In this document: positions 25,082 through 34,933 of the stretch, piece by piece
How positions within the stretch are numbered: position 1 is the stretch's first letter
How the letters are laid out: each line of letters starts with the position of its first letter
Assembly (NCBI GenBank): GCA_902574955.1
Contig: CACGPQ010000007.1
Location: 1-50,244, forward strand
Direction: 5' to 3'
DNA length: 50,244 bases
Source of the DNA: an uncultured Synechococcaceae cyanobacterium
Lineage (GTDB): Bacteria; Cyanobacteriota; Cyanobacteriia; PCC-6307; Cyanobiaceae
Made by a program: the position numbers and the translations under genes
Notes under the pieces: generated by a model
Told to the model about the DNA's origin: nothing
What the model saw: the letters and a program-made list of their open reading frames with translations, nothing else
Database searches by the model: none

Positions 25082-28000
25082 CTAGGAAACTAAAGATTTC
25101 AAGTTAACTTGGAATGAATTTTCTTCTAATAATTTGCATGCTCCTTGTATATCACCAATACAGAATTGATCGCCAAATTTAACGTAAGTAACACTATGCT
25201 CACTTCTTACTGCAGCTAAAACTGGAATCTTGATTCCACATCTATTTTTATCTGGTTTAAATTTAGTTAAACAGTTTCTTAAAGTATTTTGTACACTTAC
25301 ATCTGATGCTTGAGAACTTTCAAGATTAATAATAAGCAATTTAAGGTTATCTATTTCTCTGCAATCATCAATTATTAATTGAGTCTTATCACTTTTTTTA
25401 TCTATTGTTCCCCATAACAATAATCTAGTATCAGTCAAAAGAAATTCGGATAATCTGACATAGGTTTTTGGGAAAACTATTGCTTCGCAACTTCCAGAAA
25501 GATCTTCAAGCTGAACTATAGCCATCCTATCTCCTTTTCTCGTTGTAATTTGCTTTAAATCAGGGATCATTCCAACTAAAGAAACTTTGGTTCTATCTTT
25601 GGTTTCTTCTAACTGCGAAATGCTTATAGGTGATACAAGTTTTGCGGGTTTAGTTAAGTGCTTTAGAGGATGGTCAGACAAGTAAAAGCCTAATAGCTGC
25701 TTTTCTAACTTTAATTTCTCAATAAGTGAATAATCATCAACCTTAGCTAATTGTGAATCTGAGAAAGCAACATTAGAAAATTCTTCTTTAGAGTCAAATA
25801 GATTTCCTTGCCCTGATAATCTATCACGATTTCTTGAAGAGGCCCACTCAATAACATGTTCAAGATCTGACAATAACTGAGCTCTATTATTATCATTTGA
25901 AAACTCATCTAATGCTCCACAATGAATTAGAGATTCAAGACTTCTTTTGTTAAGAACATTAGAAGGCAAACGGTCGCACAAATCTGATAATGAATTAAAG
26001 ATTCCAAAACTATTTCGGTTTTCAATTATATTTCTTATTGCAGAATCTCCTAAATTCTTAATTGCAGATAACCCGAATAAAATCTGATTATTCTTAATAG
26101 TGAAATCAACACCAGAAAAATTTATGCTCGGTGAAATAACATCTATTCCCATGGAATAACAATTAGAAATATATCTTTGCATCTTGTCGCTAGAGCCAGA
26201 ATTAACGCTTAAAAGTGCTGCCATATATGCAACAGGAAAATGGGCTTTCAAAAATGCAGTTTGATAAGTTACGGCACCATAAGCAGTTGAGTGGCTTTTG
26301 TTAAAACAATATTCTGCGAATAAAACCATTTGATCAAAAAGATCATTAGCTAATTTTTCATTTACACCTTTCTTCATGGAACCGTCTACAAAAATATTCC
26401 TATGCTTTACCATTTCAGAAACTTTCTTTTTCCCCATTGCTCTTCGAAGTAAATCAGCATCACCCAGAGAATAACCGGCTAGGTCTTGAGCAATTTTCAT
26501 GATTTGTTCTTGGTAAACCATAATTCCATAGGTTTCAGTGAGGATTGACTTAATAAAAGGATGAGGGAAATCAACCTTTTCGTTCCCATTTTTTCTATTT
26601 ATGAATTTAGGTATAAGGCCTGCATCAAGAGGACCAGGTCTATAAAGAGCCAATATGGACGAAATATCCTCTAGAGAACTAGGTTTGAAATCCTTAACTA
26701 CTTGTTTCATACCGGAAGATTCAAGTTGAAAAATACCTTCAAGATCTCCTCTCCCGATAAGATCAAAGGTTTTACCATCATTTTGTGGTAACTCATCAAT
26801 GTTTATTTTCCTTCCAGTAGATTGATTAATTAGAGAAACTGTTTTTTCAATCATTGTCAGATTCTTAAGACCCAAGAAATCCATTTTCAATAATCCAAGT
26901 GATTCGATATCGTCCATAGAATATTGGGTTATTATTTGCCCTTCATTATTTCTTTGAAGAGGTACAAGTTCGTCAAGAGGATCTGATGCTATAACAACTC
27001 CAGCAGCATGAACTCCATATGTTTTATTAGTTCCTTCAATTCTCAAAGCCAAGTCAACCCATTTTTTCACCCTATTATCATTAATATATCTTTCTCTAAA
27101 CTCTTGGCTAGGAGAACTCTTGTCAATCATTTCATTTAATTTATAAGGTTTCCCTCTTACAACCGGTATTAACTTAGCCAATTTGTCCGCTTCTCCATAT
27201 GGTATGTCTAAAACCCTTGCAACATCTTTTAAAACCGCCTTAGAGGTCATCTTATTGAAAGTAATTATTTGTGCAACTTTATCCTCTCCATAACGATTAG
27301 TAACATAATCTATAACTTCATTTCTCCTATCAATACAAAAGTCGGTGTCAATATCTGGCATTGACTTTCTTGCTGGATTTAAAAATCTCTCAAACAACAA
27401 TCCATGCTCAACAGGATCAATATTTGTAATTTGAAGAGCATAAGCTACTAAAGAGCCTGCTGCAGAGCCTCTTCCAGGTCCTACAGGGATAGAGTTATCT
27501 CTAGCAAATTTGATGTAGTCCCAAACAACCAAAAAATAATCTGGGAAGCCCATATCTTTAATAATTTTTAATTCGGAAGATAGTCTTTTTTTATAGTTCT
27601 CATCAACTTCTGTAAGATCATTTTTTTTAAGTCTTTTTAAAAGGCCTTTATTAGATAATTGTGTAAGGAAAGAAAATGAATCTGTATCTTCGTTAAGAGG
27701 GAATTTTGGCATTCTATAATTACCAAACAAATCAAATTCTTCAACTTTCTGAGAAATTTCTACTGTATTATTCACTGCCTCAATAATTGATTCATCATCA
27801 ATATGATCTTTAAAAAGTTCAAGCATTTCACTTTCACTTTTAATATATTCTGTACCGGTATATCTCAATCTTTTTTCATCACTTATTAGTTTTCCTGTTA
27901 ATACACAAAGCAAAGCGTCATGTGCTTCAACATCCATACTTGATAAGTAGTGTGCGTCGTTGGTCGCGATGACTTTTATTTGATGCTTCTTCCCAATTTT

Positions 28001-28585
28001 TATTAATTCAACGTTAACAATTCTATCCTCAATAGAGCCGTGATCTTGTATTTCTAGATAAAAGTCATCTGCAAATAATTTTTTATACCAAATAGCTATA
28101 TCTTCTGCTACGTCTAATCTACCTTTTAAAATAGCCTGAGGTATCTCTCCACCAAGACAAGCTGTAGAAACTATCAAACCATCACTATATTTGCTTAAAA
28201 GAGATTTATCAATACATGGTCTAGAAAAAATGCCTCGACCTCTCATCCCATTTAGGTGACTAATTGTTGTTAACTTCACTAGATTCTTATATCCAGTATA
28301 ATTTTTTGCTAAAACCACCAAATGATATCTTTTTTCTTTTTTTGGTTGAGGATCATCAATAGAACCATTAATCACATACATTTCATTACCAATAATTGGT
28401 TTTATACCTTTCTCTCTACACTTCTTGACCAAATCAAGAACACCATACATAACTCCATGATCAGTAAGAGCTATCGATTCCATTCCAAGATCACAAGCTC
28501 TATCAACAATTTTTGAAATTTGACTGGCACCATCAAGCAAGCTGTAGTCACTATGATTATGAAGCGGAATGAAAGCCATATTCAA
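25082..28585 (-). CDS. dnaE: DNA polymerase III alpha subunit
   Basis: The main replicative polymerase. The N-terminal PHP domain has FIPLHNHSDYSLLDGA and TDHGVMYGV. The polymerase palm contains VGPGRGSAAGSLVAYAL and MPDIDTDFCIDRRNEVI with two catalytic Asp; KSHSTAYGAVTYQTAFLKAHFP follows. The C-terminal OB-fold/tau-binding region reads KVSLVGMIPDLKQITTRKGDRMA. At 1167 aa it is full length. The first ATG gives MNMAFIP; ATG two codons later (28579) gives MAFIPLHNHS and is the likelier start. Confidence 0.97.
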   Translation of the reverse strand: MNMAFIPLHNHSDYSLLDGASQISKIVDRACDLGMESIALTDHGVMYGVLDLVKKCREKGIKPIIGNEMYVINGSIDDPQPKKEKRYHLVVLAKNYTGYKNLVKLTTISHLNGMRGRGIFSRPCIDKSLLSKYSDGLIVSTACLGGEIPQAILKGRLDVAEDIAIWYKKLFADDFYLEIQDHGSIEDRIVNVELIKIGKKHQIKVIATNDAHYLSSMDVEAHDALLCVLTGKLISDEKRLRYTGTEYIKSESEMLELFKDHIDDESIIEAVNNTVEISQKVEEFDLFGNYRMPKFPLNEDTDSFSFLTQLSNKGLLKRLKKNDLTEVDENYKKRLSSELKIIKDMGFPDYFLVVWDYIKFARDNSIPVGPGRGSAAGSLVAYALQITNIDPVEHGLLFERFLNPARKSMPDIDTDFCIDRRNEVIDYVTNRYGEDKVAQIITFNKMTSKAVLKDVARVLDIPYGEADKLAKLIPVVRGKPYKLNEMIDKSSPSQEFRERYINDNRVKKWVDLALRIEGTNKTYGVHAAGVVIASDPLDELVPLQRNNEGQIITQYSMDDIESLGLLKMDFLGLKNLTMIEKTVSLINQSTGRKINIDELPQNDGKTFDLIGRGDLEGIFQLESSGMKQVVKDFKPSSLEDISSILALYRPGPLDAGLIPKFINRKNGNEKVDFPHPFIKSILTETYGIMVYQEQIMKIAQDLAGYSLGDADLLRRAMGKKKVSEMVKHRNIFVDGSMKKGVNEKLANDLFDQMVLFAEYCFNKSHSTAYGAVTYQTAFLKAHFPVAYMAALLSVNSGSSDKMQRYISNCYSMGIDVISPSINFSGVDFTIKNNQILFGLSAIKNLGDSAIRNIIENRNSFGIFNSLSDLCDRLPSNVLNKRSLESLIHCGALDEFSNDNNRAQLLSDLEHVIEWASSRNRDRLSGQGNLFDSKEEFSNVAFSDSQLAKVDDYSLIEKLKLEKQLLGFYLSDHPLKHLTKPAKLVSPISISQLEETKDRTKVSLVGMIPDLKQITTRKGDRMAIVQLEDLSGSCEAIVFPKTYVRLSEFLLTDTRLLLWGTIDKKSDKTQLIIDDCREIDNLKLLIINLESSQASDVSVQNTLRNCLTKFKPDKNRCGIKIPVLAAVRSEHSVTYVKFGDQFCIGDIQGACKLLEENSFQVNLKSLVS

Positions 28586-28663
28586 ATAATTTATATATAT
28601 AAGATAGAGAAAATTTCTAAAAGATCTATACTTTGTGATTACAAATTAATTATTAATACAAAT

Positions 28664-30112
28664 TTAAAATAAAGGTCTGTTCTTAATTACCTGAGCATCA
28701 ATTTCAAAGATATTTGCGGCATTCAATATTCTATCTTCTTCTAATACATTGCCTATTAATTGCATTCCAATAGGTAATCCTTTAGTATCGAAACCACAAG
28801 GAATACTAATTGCTGGGAGGCCTGCTAAATTAGCAGGAACAGTTAATAGGTCAGACAAATACATTGAGAGTGGATCATTTACAAAATCTCCCTTCAAAAA
28901 AGCAGTGGTTGGGCAAGTTGGAGTTAATAAAACATCTACTTTTTTAAAGGCATTATCAAAATCTTTTCTTATAAGTGTCCTAACTTTTTGTGCCTTCTTG
29001 TAATAGGCATCACTGTATCCAGCTGACAAAGCATAAGTGCCTATCAAAATTCTTCGTTGTACCTCATCTCCAAAACCTTCAGCCCTACTTTTTGAAGTCA
29101 TATCTATAAGATTTGTACCTTCATTCGATCTGTAGCCATATTTAACTCCATCATATCTAGCTAAATTTGCGGAGGCTTCAGATGGTGCAATGACATAATA
29201 TGTCGCAATTCCATCATTAAATCTAGGACATTCAACTTCGATAATTTCAGCCCCTAAAGCTTGGAATCTATCAACTCCTGAAAGAACAGATTCCTTAACT
29301 TCAAGATTGAGCCCTGGGTGTTCAAAACATTCTTTAATGATCCCAATTTTTAAACCCTTTATAGATTTATTTAAGTCAGTTAAATAATTTGGTACTGGCT
29401 TATCAAGACATGTTGAGTCAAAGGGATCTTTACCAGATATTGAATAAAGAATTTCAGCCGCATCTGAGACAGAATTTGTAATAGGGCCAATTTGATCAAG
29501 AGAGCTAGCAAATGCTATAAGTCCCCATCTGCTAACTCTTCCATAAGTAGGTTTAAGACCTACGACGCCACAAAAAGAAGCTGGCTGTCTTATTGATCCT
29601 CCTGTATCAGAACCTATAGCCGCTGCACAAAATCCAGCGGCAACTGAAGCTGCACTACCGCCTGAACTGCCTCCTGGCACTCTATTAATATCCCAAGGAT
29701 TTGAAGTAACACCAAATACAGAAGTTTCCGTTGAACTACCCATTGCAAATTCGTCTAAATTTGTTTTTCCTAAACAAATACCCCCTGAAGACCATAATTT
29801 ACTCGAAGCAGTGGATTCATAAGGTGCTACAAAGCTTTTGAGCATTTTACTTGCACAAGTTGTTGCAACTCCTTTGGTGCAAATATTATCCTTTATTGCT
29901 ATTGGAATCCCCGCGAGAGGAGGCAGTTTTTCTTTATTTTGAATTAATTTATCAATGTTGTCTGCTTGCGCGATAGCATTATCTTTTGTAGTACAAATAT
30001 ATGAGTTAATCTTAGGATCTTTATGATCGATTTTTGAAAAGATATTATTAACTATTTCCTTAACAGAAGCATTATTGCTGGTAATTTCTTTTCTTAAAGA
30101 ATTAAAATTCAT
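28664..30112 (-). CDS. gatA: Aspartyl/glutamyl-tRNA amidotransferase subunit A
   Basis: The amidase subunit of GatCAB, which converts Glu-tRNA(Gln) to Gln-tRNA(Gln); cyanobacteria lack GlnRS. The amidase-signature Ser-cisSer-Lys triad is visible: [12 protein letters not shown] (Lys near 73), [15 protein letters not shown] (cis-Ser) and [17 protein letters not shown] (nucleophile Ser). At 482 aa it is normal. It lies just downstream of dnaE on the same strand with a 78-bp gap. Confidence 0.96.
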   Translation of the reverse strand: MNFNSLRKEITSNNASVKEIVNNIFSKIDHKDPKINSYICTTKDNAIAQADNIDKLIQNKEKLPPLAGIPIAIKDNICTKGVATTCASKMLKSFVAPYESTASSKLWSSGGICLGKTNLDEFAMGSSTETSVFGVTSNPWDINRVPGGSSGGSAASVAAGFCAAAIGSDTGGSIRQPASFCGVVGLKPTYGRVSRWGLIAFASSLDQIGPITNSVSDAAEILYSISGKDPFDSTCLDKPVPNYLTDLNKSIKGLKIGIIKECFEHPGLNLEVKESVLSGVDRFQALGAEIIEVECPRFNDGIATYYVIAPSEASANLARYDGVKYGYRSNEGTNLIDMTSKSRAEGFGDEVQRRILIGTYALSAGYSDAYYKKAQKVRTLIRKDFDNAFKKVDVLLTPTCPTTAFLKGDFVNDPLSMYLSDLLTVPANLAGLPAISIPCGFDTKGLPIGMQLIGNVLEEDRILNAANIFEIDAQVIKNRPLF

Positions 30113-30142
30113 TTCTTGATTTATTTCTTAGAATCGAAGTCA

Positions 30143-30358
30143 TCAAACTGTTAATGGTTCTTCTTTTTTGCAGCGTATTAAACTGTGTTTGATATTTTTA
30201 GAACCTTCATCAGAAAGATCTTTAATAAAAGAAGACACATTTTCTTTTAAACTACGTTTAGTAATAAATGGGCCGAACCAGTAGGTGCTACTAGGTTGAT
30301 CTGTCTCAATTTTAGCCCACCAGGCTAAACCGAGTTTGTTTCCAAAGTTTCTAATCAA
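30143..30358 (-). CDS. DUF1816-like small cyanobacterial protein
   Basis: A 71-aa soluble protein. The core GLAWWAKIETDQPSSTYWFG followed by PFITKRSLKENV and SFIKDLSDEGSKNI matches the DUF1816 pattern (a W-x-I-x-T-x-x-P, then Y-x-F-G-P-F arrangement) as I recall it. It has no membrane helix. It lies 30 nt upstream of gatA on the same strand. Function is unknown. The 146-bp gap between it and rlmB holds only AT-rich sequence with no hairpin or open frame I trust. Confidence 0.75.
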   Translation of the reverse strand: MIRNFGNKLGLAWWAKIETDQPSSTYWFGPFITKRSLKENVSSFIKDLSDEGSKNIKHSLIRCKKEEPLTV

Positions 30359-30504
30359 TTTTTTTGGCCTGTTTGACCATCAATTCTTGTTAAATTCTAT
30401 ACAATTTTGTAGTGAAAATTCAATAAATTTTTATTAATCATAATCAATGTAATGAAACAACAACATTTTAGTGGTCTTTAAAATCTGTGATTTTTGAAAT
30501 AAAG

Positions 30505-31509
30505 TTATTTACCTGTCAAGTGAAATAGGGATATGGCGGCCGCAACAGAGGCATTTAAGCTTGAAGTCTTACCTTTCAGAGAAATACTTAATATAAAATC
30601 GCATTTTTTTTGAGTAAGCAAAGAAATACCTTTGTCTTCAGAGCCAACTACAACTACCAAAGGGCCTTTTTTTTGAAAATTTGAAATAGATATTTGACCA
30701 TCTCCAGATAAGCCAACAATAAGAAAACCATTTTTCTTAAGTTCCTCAAGTGCTCTATTTAAGTTAACAACTCTAGTTACATGGATGTGTTCTAAGGCTC
30801 CTGCAGCTACCTTGGCGACTGTTCCAGTCAATCCTGCAGACCTTCTCTGAGGAATGATTACACCCTTGCAATCAAATGCTTCCGCTGATCTTATAATCGC
30901 ACCAACATTATGAGGATCTGTTATACCGTCTAATGCGACTATTATAGGTTTAGGACAATTGTGTTTAGAAAAATCGATTAATTGCTCTAGGGATATTGTT
31001 TTAGAGCATGCTAACTGCAATGCTACACCTTGATGTGAAGCACCATATGTCAATTGAGAAAGCCTGTTCCAAGAAACCTCTTCTATAAGAACACCTTTTG
31101 ATTTAAGATCCTTAAACAAAATATAAAATTTGTCTGAAGAAAAAATTTCCGAAGTACACCAAATCCTATTAATAGCTCTATCACTACTAAGAGCCTCATA
31201 AACCGAATGTTTACCCCATATCCAATCATCAAAATTCCTCTTATTGGTAAATTCTTGATGCATATCAGAATTTTTATTAGGTAATTCTGTATTAGATTTA
31301 AATCTTGGATTTCTTCTTTTTAGAGAAGAAAAAGTATTATTTTCATCAATTTTTTTTAAATTTTCAACTCTCTTATTTTTAGCGGAATTGTTCATAAATC
31401 TATTATTTTTTTCTAAACGATTTGTATTTTTTGAGTAATAACCAAAATCTGAATTTTTTTTGTAGTCTTTATTATTTTTTCCGCGAAATTTATTTGAGGA
31501 GTTTTTCAT
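30505..31509 (-). CDS. rlmB: SpoU-family rRNA 2'-O-methyltransferase (RlmB/TrmH)
   Basis: Probably methylates 23S rRNA G2251 or a similar site. The first ~85 residues are a Lys/Asn-rich disordered extension. The substrate-binding domain starts at IWGKHSVYEAL, and the SPOUT domain shows LDGITDPHNVGAIIRSAEAF (SpoU motif 1), VVVVGSEDKGIS (motif 2) and ISLKGKTSSLNASVAAAISL (motif 3). At 334 aa it is longer than E. coli RlmB only because of the tail. It begins 4 nt after mrnC, an arrangement also seen in Bacillus. Confidence 0.9.
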   Translation of the reverse strand: MKNSSNKFRGKNNKDYKKNSDFGYYSKNTNRLEKNNRFMNNSAKNKRVENLKKIDENNTFSSLKRRNPRFKSNTELPNKNSDMHQEFTNKRNFDDWIWGKHSVYEALSSDRAINRIWCTSEIFSSDKFYILFKDLKSKGVLIEEVSWNRLSQLTYGASHQGVALQLACSKTISLEQLIDFSKHNCPKPIIVALDGITDPHNVGAIIRSAEAFDCKGVIIPQRRSAGLTGTVAKVAAGALEHIHVTRVVNLNRALEELKKNGFLIVGLSGDGQISISNFQKKGPLVVVVGSEDKGISLLTQKKCDFILSISLKGKTSSLNASVAAAISLFHLTGK

Positions 31510-31513
31510 AGAT

Positions 31514-31912
31514 TCAATCCATTTTGAATTCTAAATACTCAAAAAGTGTTGATAATCTTTGAGGATCTTTTAAAAATAGCCAGCCAATAAGAGTTTCAAA
31601 ACCAGTTGCTCTAGAGTATATGGTAGGGTCTGAAGATTTTGGATATCTCTTTGTTTTATTTCTAGCACGCCTAATTAGATCCATTTCATTTGAATTTAAT
31701 AAATGTTCAATTTGACTTAATGATTTTGACTGAGATTTTGCTTTTACTTCGTTTACTACAGATAAATGAAGGTCTTTAGATTTTAAAGGAAAATGAACAT
31801 GCCTTAGTCTTTGGTGGAGCTCCCATACTGAATCTCCAAGCCAAGCGAGTTGAATAACTCCTATATCCTCGGGGTATCCATAAGGAACTAGGTTTTGAAT
31901 CCAATAATTCAA
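31514..31912 (-). CDS. mrnC: Mini-ribonuclease III
   Basis: A stand-alone RNase III catalytic domain without a dsRNA-binding domain, which in Bacillus trims 23S rRNA precursor ends. The motif LAWLGDSVWELHQRL holds the catalytic Asp; MDLIRRARNKTKRYPK and YSRATGFETLIGWLFL (with the second acidic Glu) match Mini-III. At 132 aa it is typical. Its first 4 nt overlap the STAS gene (ATGA) and the next gene is rlmB, so the neighbours support a role in rRNA maturation. Confidence 0.9.
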   Translation of the reverse strand: MNYWIQNLVPYGYPEDIGVIQLAWLGDSVWELHQRLRHVHFPLKSKDLHLSVVNEVKAKSQSKSLSQIEHLLNSNEMDLIRRARNKTKRYPKSSDPTIYSRATGFETLIGWLFLKDPQRLSTLFEYLEFKMD

Positions 31913-32331
31913 TTTTTTAAATAATTTAATGCATCTTCAAGGCTTGACTTCAAGTTAAGAAAATCCCCTAAACGAACAAGCTTTATTGTTTGGGCCACCC
32001 TCGAATTACCAACTACAGAGAAACCAAGTTTTGTTTTTTTGCATTCTTTAGCAGTTTGGACAAGAGCTCCTAGACCCGAGGAATCTAAAAAATCTATTTT
32101 TGTAAGGTCAACAATGAATGGAAGCTCATTTTTCATATTATTAGTAACATAAGTCTTAAATTGTTTTTCTGAAAAAGCATCAAGTTGGCCTTTAAAAGTA
32201 AAAACAATAATGTTAGTTTTTACTTCAAGGTTTCCTCTTAAAGAAACCGTTAACTTCTGGAAATCTTCTATGATCTTATCCCTCCAAAAAATTAATGTAT
32301 CAAATGTAATTATCAAATCAAAAGAAAACAA
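31909..32331 (-). CDS. STAS-domain anti-anti-sigma factor
   Basis: Related to SpoIIAA/RsbV, which releases sigma factors from HATPase-type anti-sigma proteins. The STAS fold begins around residue 26 (QKLTVSLRGNLEVK). The phospho-acceptor motif is DFLDSSGLGALV with Ser84 or Ser85. The first ~25 residues (MFSFDLIITFDTLIFW) are hydrophobic and unlike other family members; no in-frame ATG lies after them, so the true start may be a non-ATG codon. It lies 4 nt after carA and overlaps mrnC by 4 nt. The RsbW-like protein at 7505-7939 is a candidate partner. Confidence 0.85.
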   Translation of the reverse strand: MFSFDLIITFDTLIFWRDKIIEDFQKLTVSLRGNLEVKTNIIVFTFKGQLDAFSEKQFKTYVTNNMKNELPFIVDLTKIDFLDSSGLGALVQTAKECKKTKLGFSVVGNSRVAQTIKLVRLGDFLNLKSSLEDALNYLKN

Positions 32332-32335
32332 TATG

Positions 32336-33475
32336 TCAACATCTTTCTAACATTAGAGAAACAAATTTTTTAAATAAATAATCTGAATCATGTGGGCCAG
32401 GTCCTGCTTCAGGATGATATTGAACACTAAATATTGGTTTATTAATAACCTCTAATCCAGCCACAGTATTATCGTTAAGGTTATAGTGGGTTATTTTAAC
32501 TACTTTCTTTGATAGAGAATTAGGATCAATAGCAAAACCATGATTCTGACTAGTTATTTCTATCTTATTTTTTTCCCTACAAGGGTGATTTAGACCACGG
32601 TGTCCAAAAGGTAGTTTAAAAGTTGAGCCTCCTAAAGCTAATCCAAATATTTGATGGCCAAGACAAATACCAAACATAGGGATTTCACCGAATTCAATAA
32701 GCGATTTTGCTAAGTCTATTCCTTCAGAAACAGAAGCAGGATCGCCTGGTCCATTTGAGAAGAATATACCATCAGGCTTATTAGATAGAACGTCTTTTAG
32801 AGAAGATCCTGAAGGTAAAACCAAAACTTCACATCCATGTGACACGAATCTATTTAAAATTGAATTTTTAATTCCAAAATCAATAGCTACTATTTTTAAT
32901 TTTTTCGAAGATTCAGGATATTTTTTTCTTAAATCAAAAATTGTTTGTGTATAACTTTGCCATAAATATTGTTGCTTTGTTGAAACTACTTTTGATAAAT
33001 TTAAACCCTCCATTTTTGGAGCATCATGAATTATTTTCAAACAACTTTCTACAGTTTTATTTTCAGAGGTAATAACTCCATTCATAGAGCCATTAGATCT
33101 TAAAATTTTAACTAAAGCCCTTGTATCAATTCCATGAAGACCTATTATGTTATTTTCAACTAACCATTGATTAAAATTCTTTTTAGATCTCCAATTGCTG
33201 TTATTTGATGAAAAATTTCTAACAATTATTCCTTTAACATTGATTTTGGATTCTGAATCTTCAAAATTAATACCAGTATTTCCAATCTCTGGGTAAGTAA
33301 ATGTTAAAATTTGGCCGTAGTAACTAGGATCAGTAATAACTTCTTGATAGCCCGTCATTCCAGTATTAAATACTACTTCACCAATCGCTGTACCCGAAGC
33401 ACCAAAATAAAATCCAGGGAATACTATTCCATTATTTAAAACTAATTTCGCATTTTTTTTATATTTATTGATCAT
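32336..33475 (-). CDS. carA: Carbamoyl-phosphate synthase small subunit
   Basis: The glutamine amidotransferase subunit that supplies ammonia to CarB for arginine and pyrimidine synthesis. The N-terminal CPSase domain shows GMTGYQEVITDPSYYGQI. The class I GATase triad is MFGICLGHQIFGLALGG (nucleophile Cys) with FSVQYHPEAGPGPHDS (His and Glu). At 379 aa it is normal. Its start overlaps the trpD stop by one base (TAATG). Confidence 0.96.
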   Translation of the reverse strand: MINKYKKNAKLVLNNGIVFPGFYFGASGTAIGEVVFNTGMTGYQEVITDPSYYGQILTFTYPEIGNTGINFEDSESKINVKGIIVRNFSSNNSNWRSKKNFNQWLVENNIIGLHGIDTRALVKILRSNGSMNGVITSENKTVESCLKIIHDAPKMEGLNLSKVVSTKQQYLWQSYTQTIFDLRKKYPESSKKLKIVAIDFGIKNSILNRFVSHGCEVLVLPSGSSLKDVLSNKPDGIFFSNGPGDPASVSEGIDLAKSLIEFGEIPMFGICLGHQIFGLALGGSTFKLPFGHRGLNHPCREKNKIEITSQNHGFAIDPNSLSKKVVKITHYNLNDNTVAGLEVINKPIFSVQYHPEAGPGPHDSDYLFKKFVSLMLERC

Positions 33476-34524
33476 TAATTTGAAATTAATTCATCTGCAG
33501 ATAAATAATTTTTTAAAAGTAAAAACTTTTTCCAAGGATCTCCCTTATTAATGGAAAATAAAGCTTTATTGAAGCCTTCATTTAAATCATCCTCAATTCC
33601 TGCAGCCCAAAGCACTAATGCCGCATTCAACGCAACAACATCGATATGAGATTTTTGTCCAGAACCATTTAAAACAGACTTTAAAATTTCCTCATTTGAC
33701 TCATAATCAGAAACCACAAGCTTTTCATTTGCAATATTTTCATTATTAAAATCTGAAATATTTATTTTTGAAAATCTTAAATCACCATTTTCAACAAACA
33801 CTAATTTATTTTCACCTTGAAGTGAGGCTTCATCAAGACCTCCAGAACCATGAACTACTATTGCTCTATTTAGACCCATTTTTAATAGTCCAGTTGCCAT
33901 TGGCTCCAGAAGATCCTCAGAAGCAACACCCAAAACTTGGGCATTGGGTCTCAAAGGATTTACCAAAGGGCCAAGTTGATTAAATACAGTTCTTATTCCT
34001 AGTGACTTTCTTAATGGAGCAAGTTTTATCAAAGATTTATGCCAAACAGGTGCGAACAAAAAAGTTATTCCAATTTCACTTACCGCATTTATTACTTTTT
34101 CTAATGAACAACTTAAATTCAAGCCAAGATTTAACAAAACATCAGCAGAGCCAACTTTTCCACTAGCACTTTTATTTCCGTGTTTAGCAATTTTTACACC
34201 GCATGATGCAGCTACAAATGCTACTGCGGTTGAAATATTAAATGTATTAGCTCCATCGCCTCCGGTTCCACAAGTATCTACCAAATACAAATTTGGTCTT
34301 GATACTGGTAATTCACAAACATTTAAGAGTTCCTGAGCCATAGAACATAACTCAGTTCCTGTAGAACCCTTTGCTCTCAAAGCACTCAAAAAGGCTCCTG
34401 TTTCAACAGCTGAAATTTCATCTTTAAGCCATCTTTGCATTAAAGATCTAGAAGTTAAATCATCAAGGTTCCTCCCCTCTAACAAATTATTTAGGATTTC
34501 AGCGTTTGAAAGATTAGAAAACAT
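33475..34524 (-). CDS. trpD: Anthranilate phosphoribosyltransferase
   Basis: Transfers phosphoribose from PRPP to anthranilate in tryptophan synthesis. Visible are the glycine loop [18 protein letters not shown] near residue 83, [17 protein letters not shown], and [26 protein letters not shown] is also family-typical. At 349 aa it is normal. It is the first gene of a trpD-carA-STAS-mrnC-rlmB run, and other trp genes are absent from the window. Confidence 0.95.
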   Translation of the reverse strand: MFSNLSNAEILNNLLEGRNLDDLTSRSLMQRWLKDEISAVETGAFLSALRAKGSTGTELCSMAQELLNVCELPVSRPNLYLVDTCGTGGDGANTFNISTAVAFVAASCGVKIAKHGNKSASGKVGSADVLLNLGLNLSCSLEKVINAVSEIGITFLFAPVWHKSLIKLAPLRKSLGIRTVFNQLGPLVNPLRPNAQVLGVASEDLLEPMATGLLKMGLNRAIVVHGSGGLDEASLQGENKLVFVENGDLRFSKINISDFNNENIANEKLVVSDYESNEEILKSVLNGSGQKSHIDVVALNAALVLWAAGIEDDLNEGFNKALFSINKGDPWKKFLLLKNYLSADELISN

Positions 34525-34556
34525 GTATTTATTAAAGAAAAATTATGCAGTTAAAT

Positions 34557-34853
34557 TCAATTTGAGGTATCAAAACCTGAGCCAACTAAATCTTTATTTG
34601 TATTAGAGGGCCTAAAACTTTTTGACCAAATATTTTTTGTTTTTGAAAAAAGTTCATTTTTAGAGATTTCCCAAAATTTTAAAATTTTTTCAATATCATT
34701 TTTAATATCAATTTCTCCAGGGAAATTGGCATATCGATTTATTAATCTAGCTAAATTTACATAGTCAATGTCGCCTGGTGTTCTTTTAGTGATAAGGGAA
34801 TCTATAATGTTCTTGTCGGTTTCATGTAATGGATGAGTTTGTTCGTTACCCAT
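34557..34853 (-). CDS. DUF3288-like small protein
   Basis: A ~98-aa soluble protein. MGNEQTHPLHETDKNIIDSL and later LARLINRYANFPGEIDIKND match the DUF3288 pattern I remember (QxHP-x-Y/E-x-TD..., then LARLRxRYxxFPG). The upstream ATG at 34871 adds six residues (MIQYLF) not seen in the family, so I chose 34853. No catalytic motif is visible; function unknown. It lies 32 nt upstream of trpD on the same strand and is divergent from the ABC exporter. Confidence 0.78.
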   Translation of the reverse strand: MGNEQTHPLHETDKNIIDSLITKRTPGDIDYVNLARLINRYANFPGEIDIKNDIEKILKFWEISKNELFSKTKNIWSKSFRPSNTNKDLVGSGFDTSN

Positions 34854-34933
34854 AAATAAATACTGAATCATTTATAAAATTAGCTCACATATTCAAAAAT
34901 GAAACATTATCTTAATCATATCGGCAAAATAAA

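Noticed and set aside
30359-30504. 146-bp gap between the DUF1816-like gene and rlmB
   Set aside because: Contains only short frames and AT-rich sequence; no conserved motif or hairpin convincing enough to annotate.
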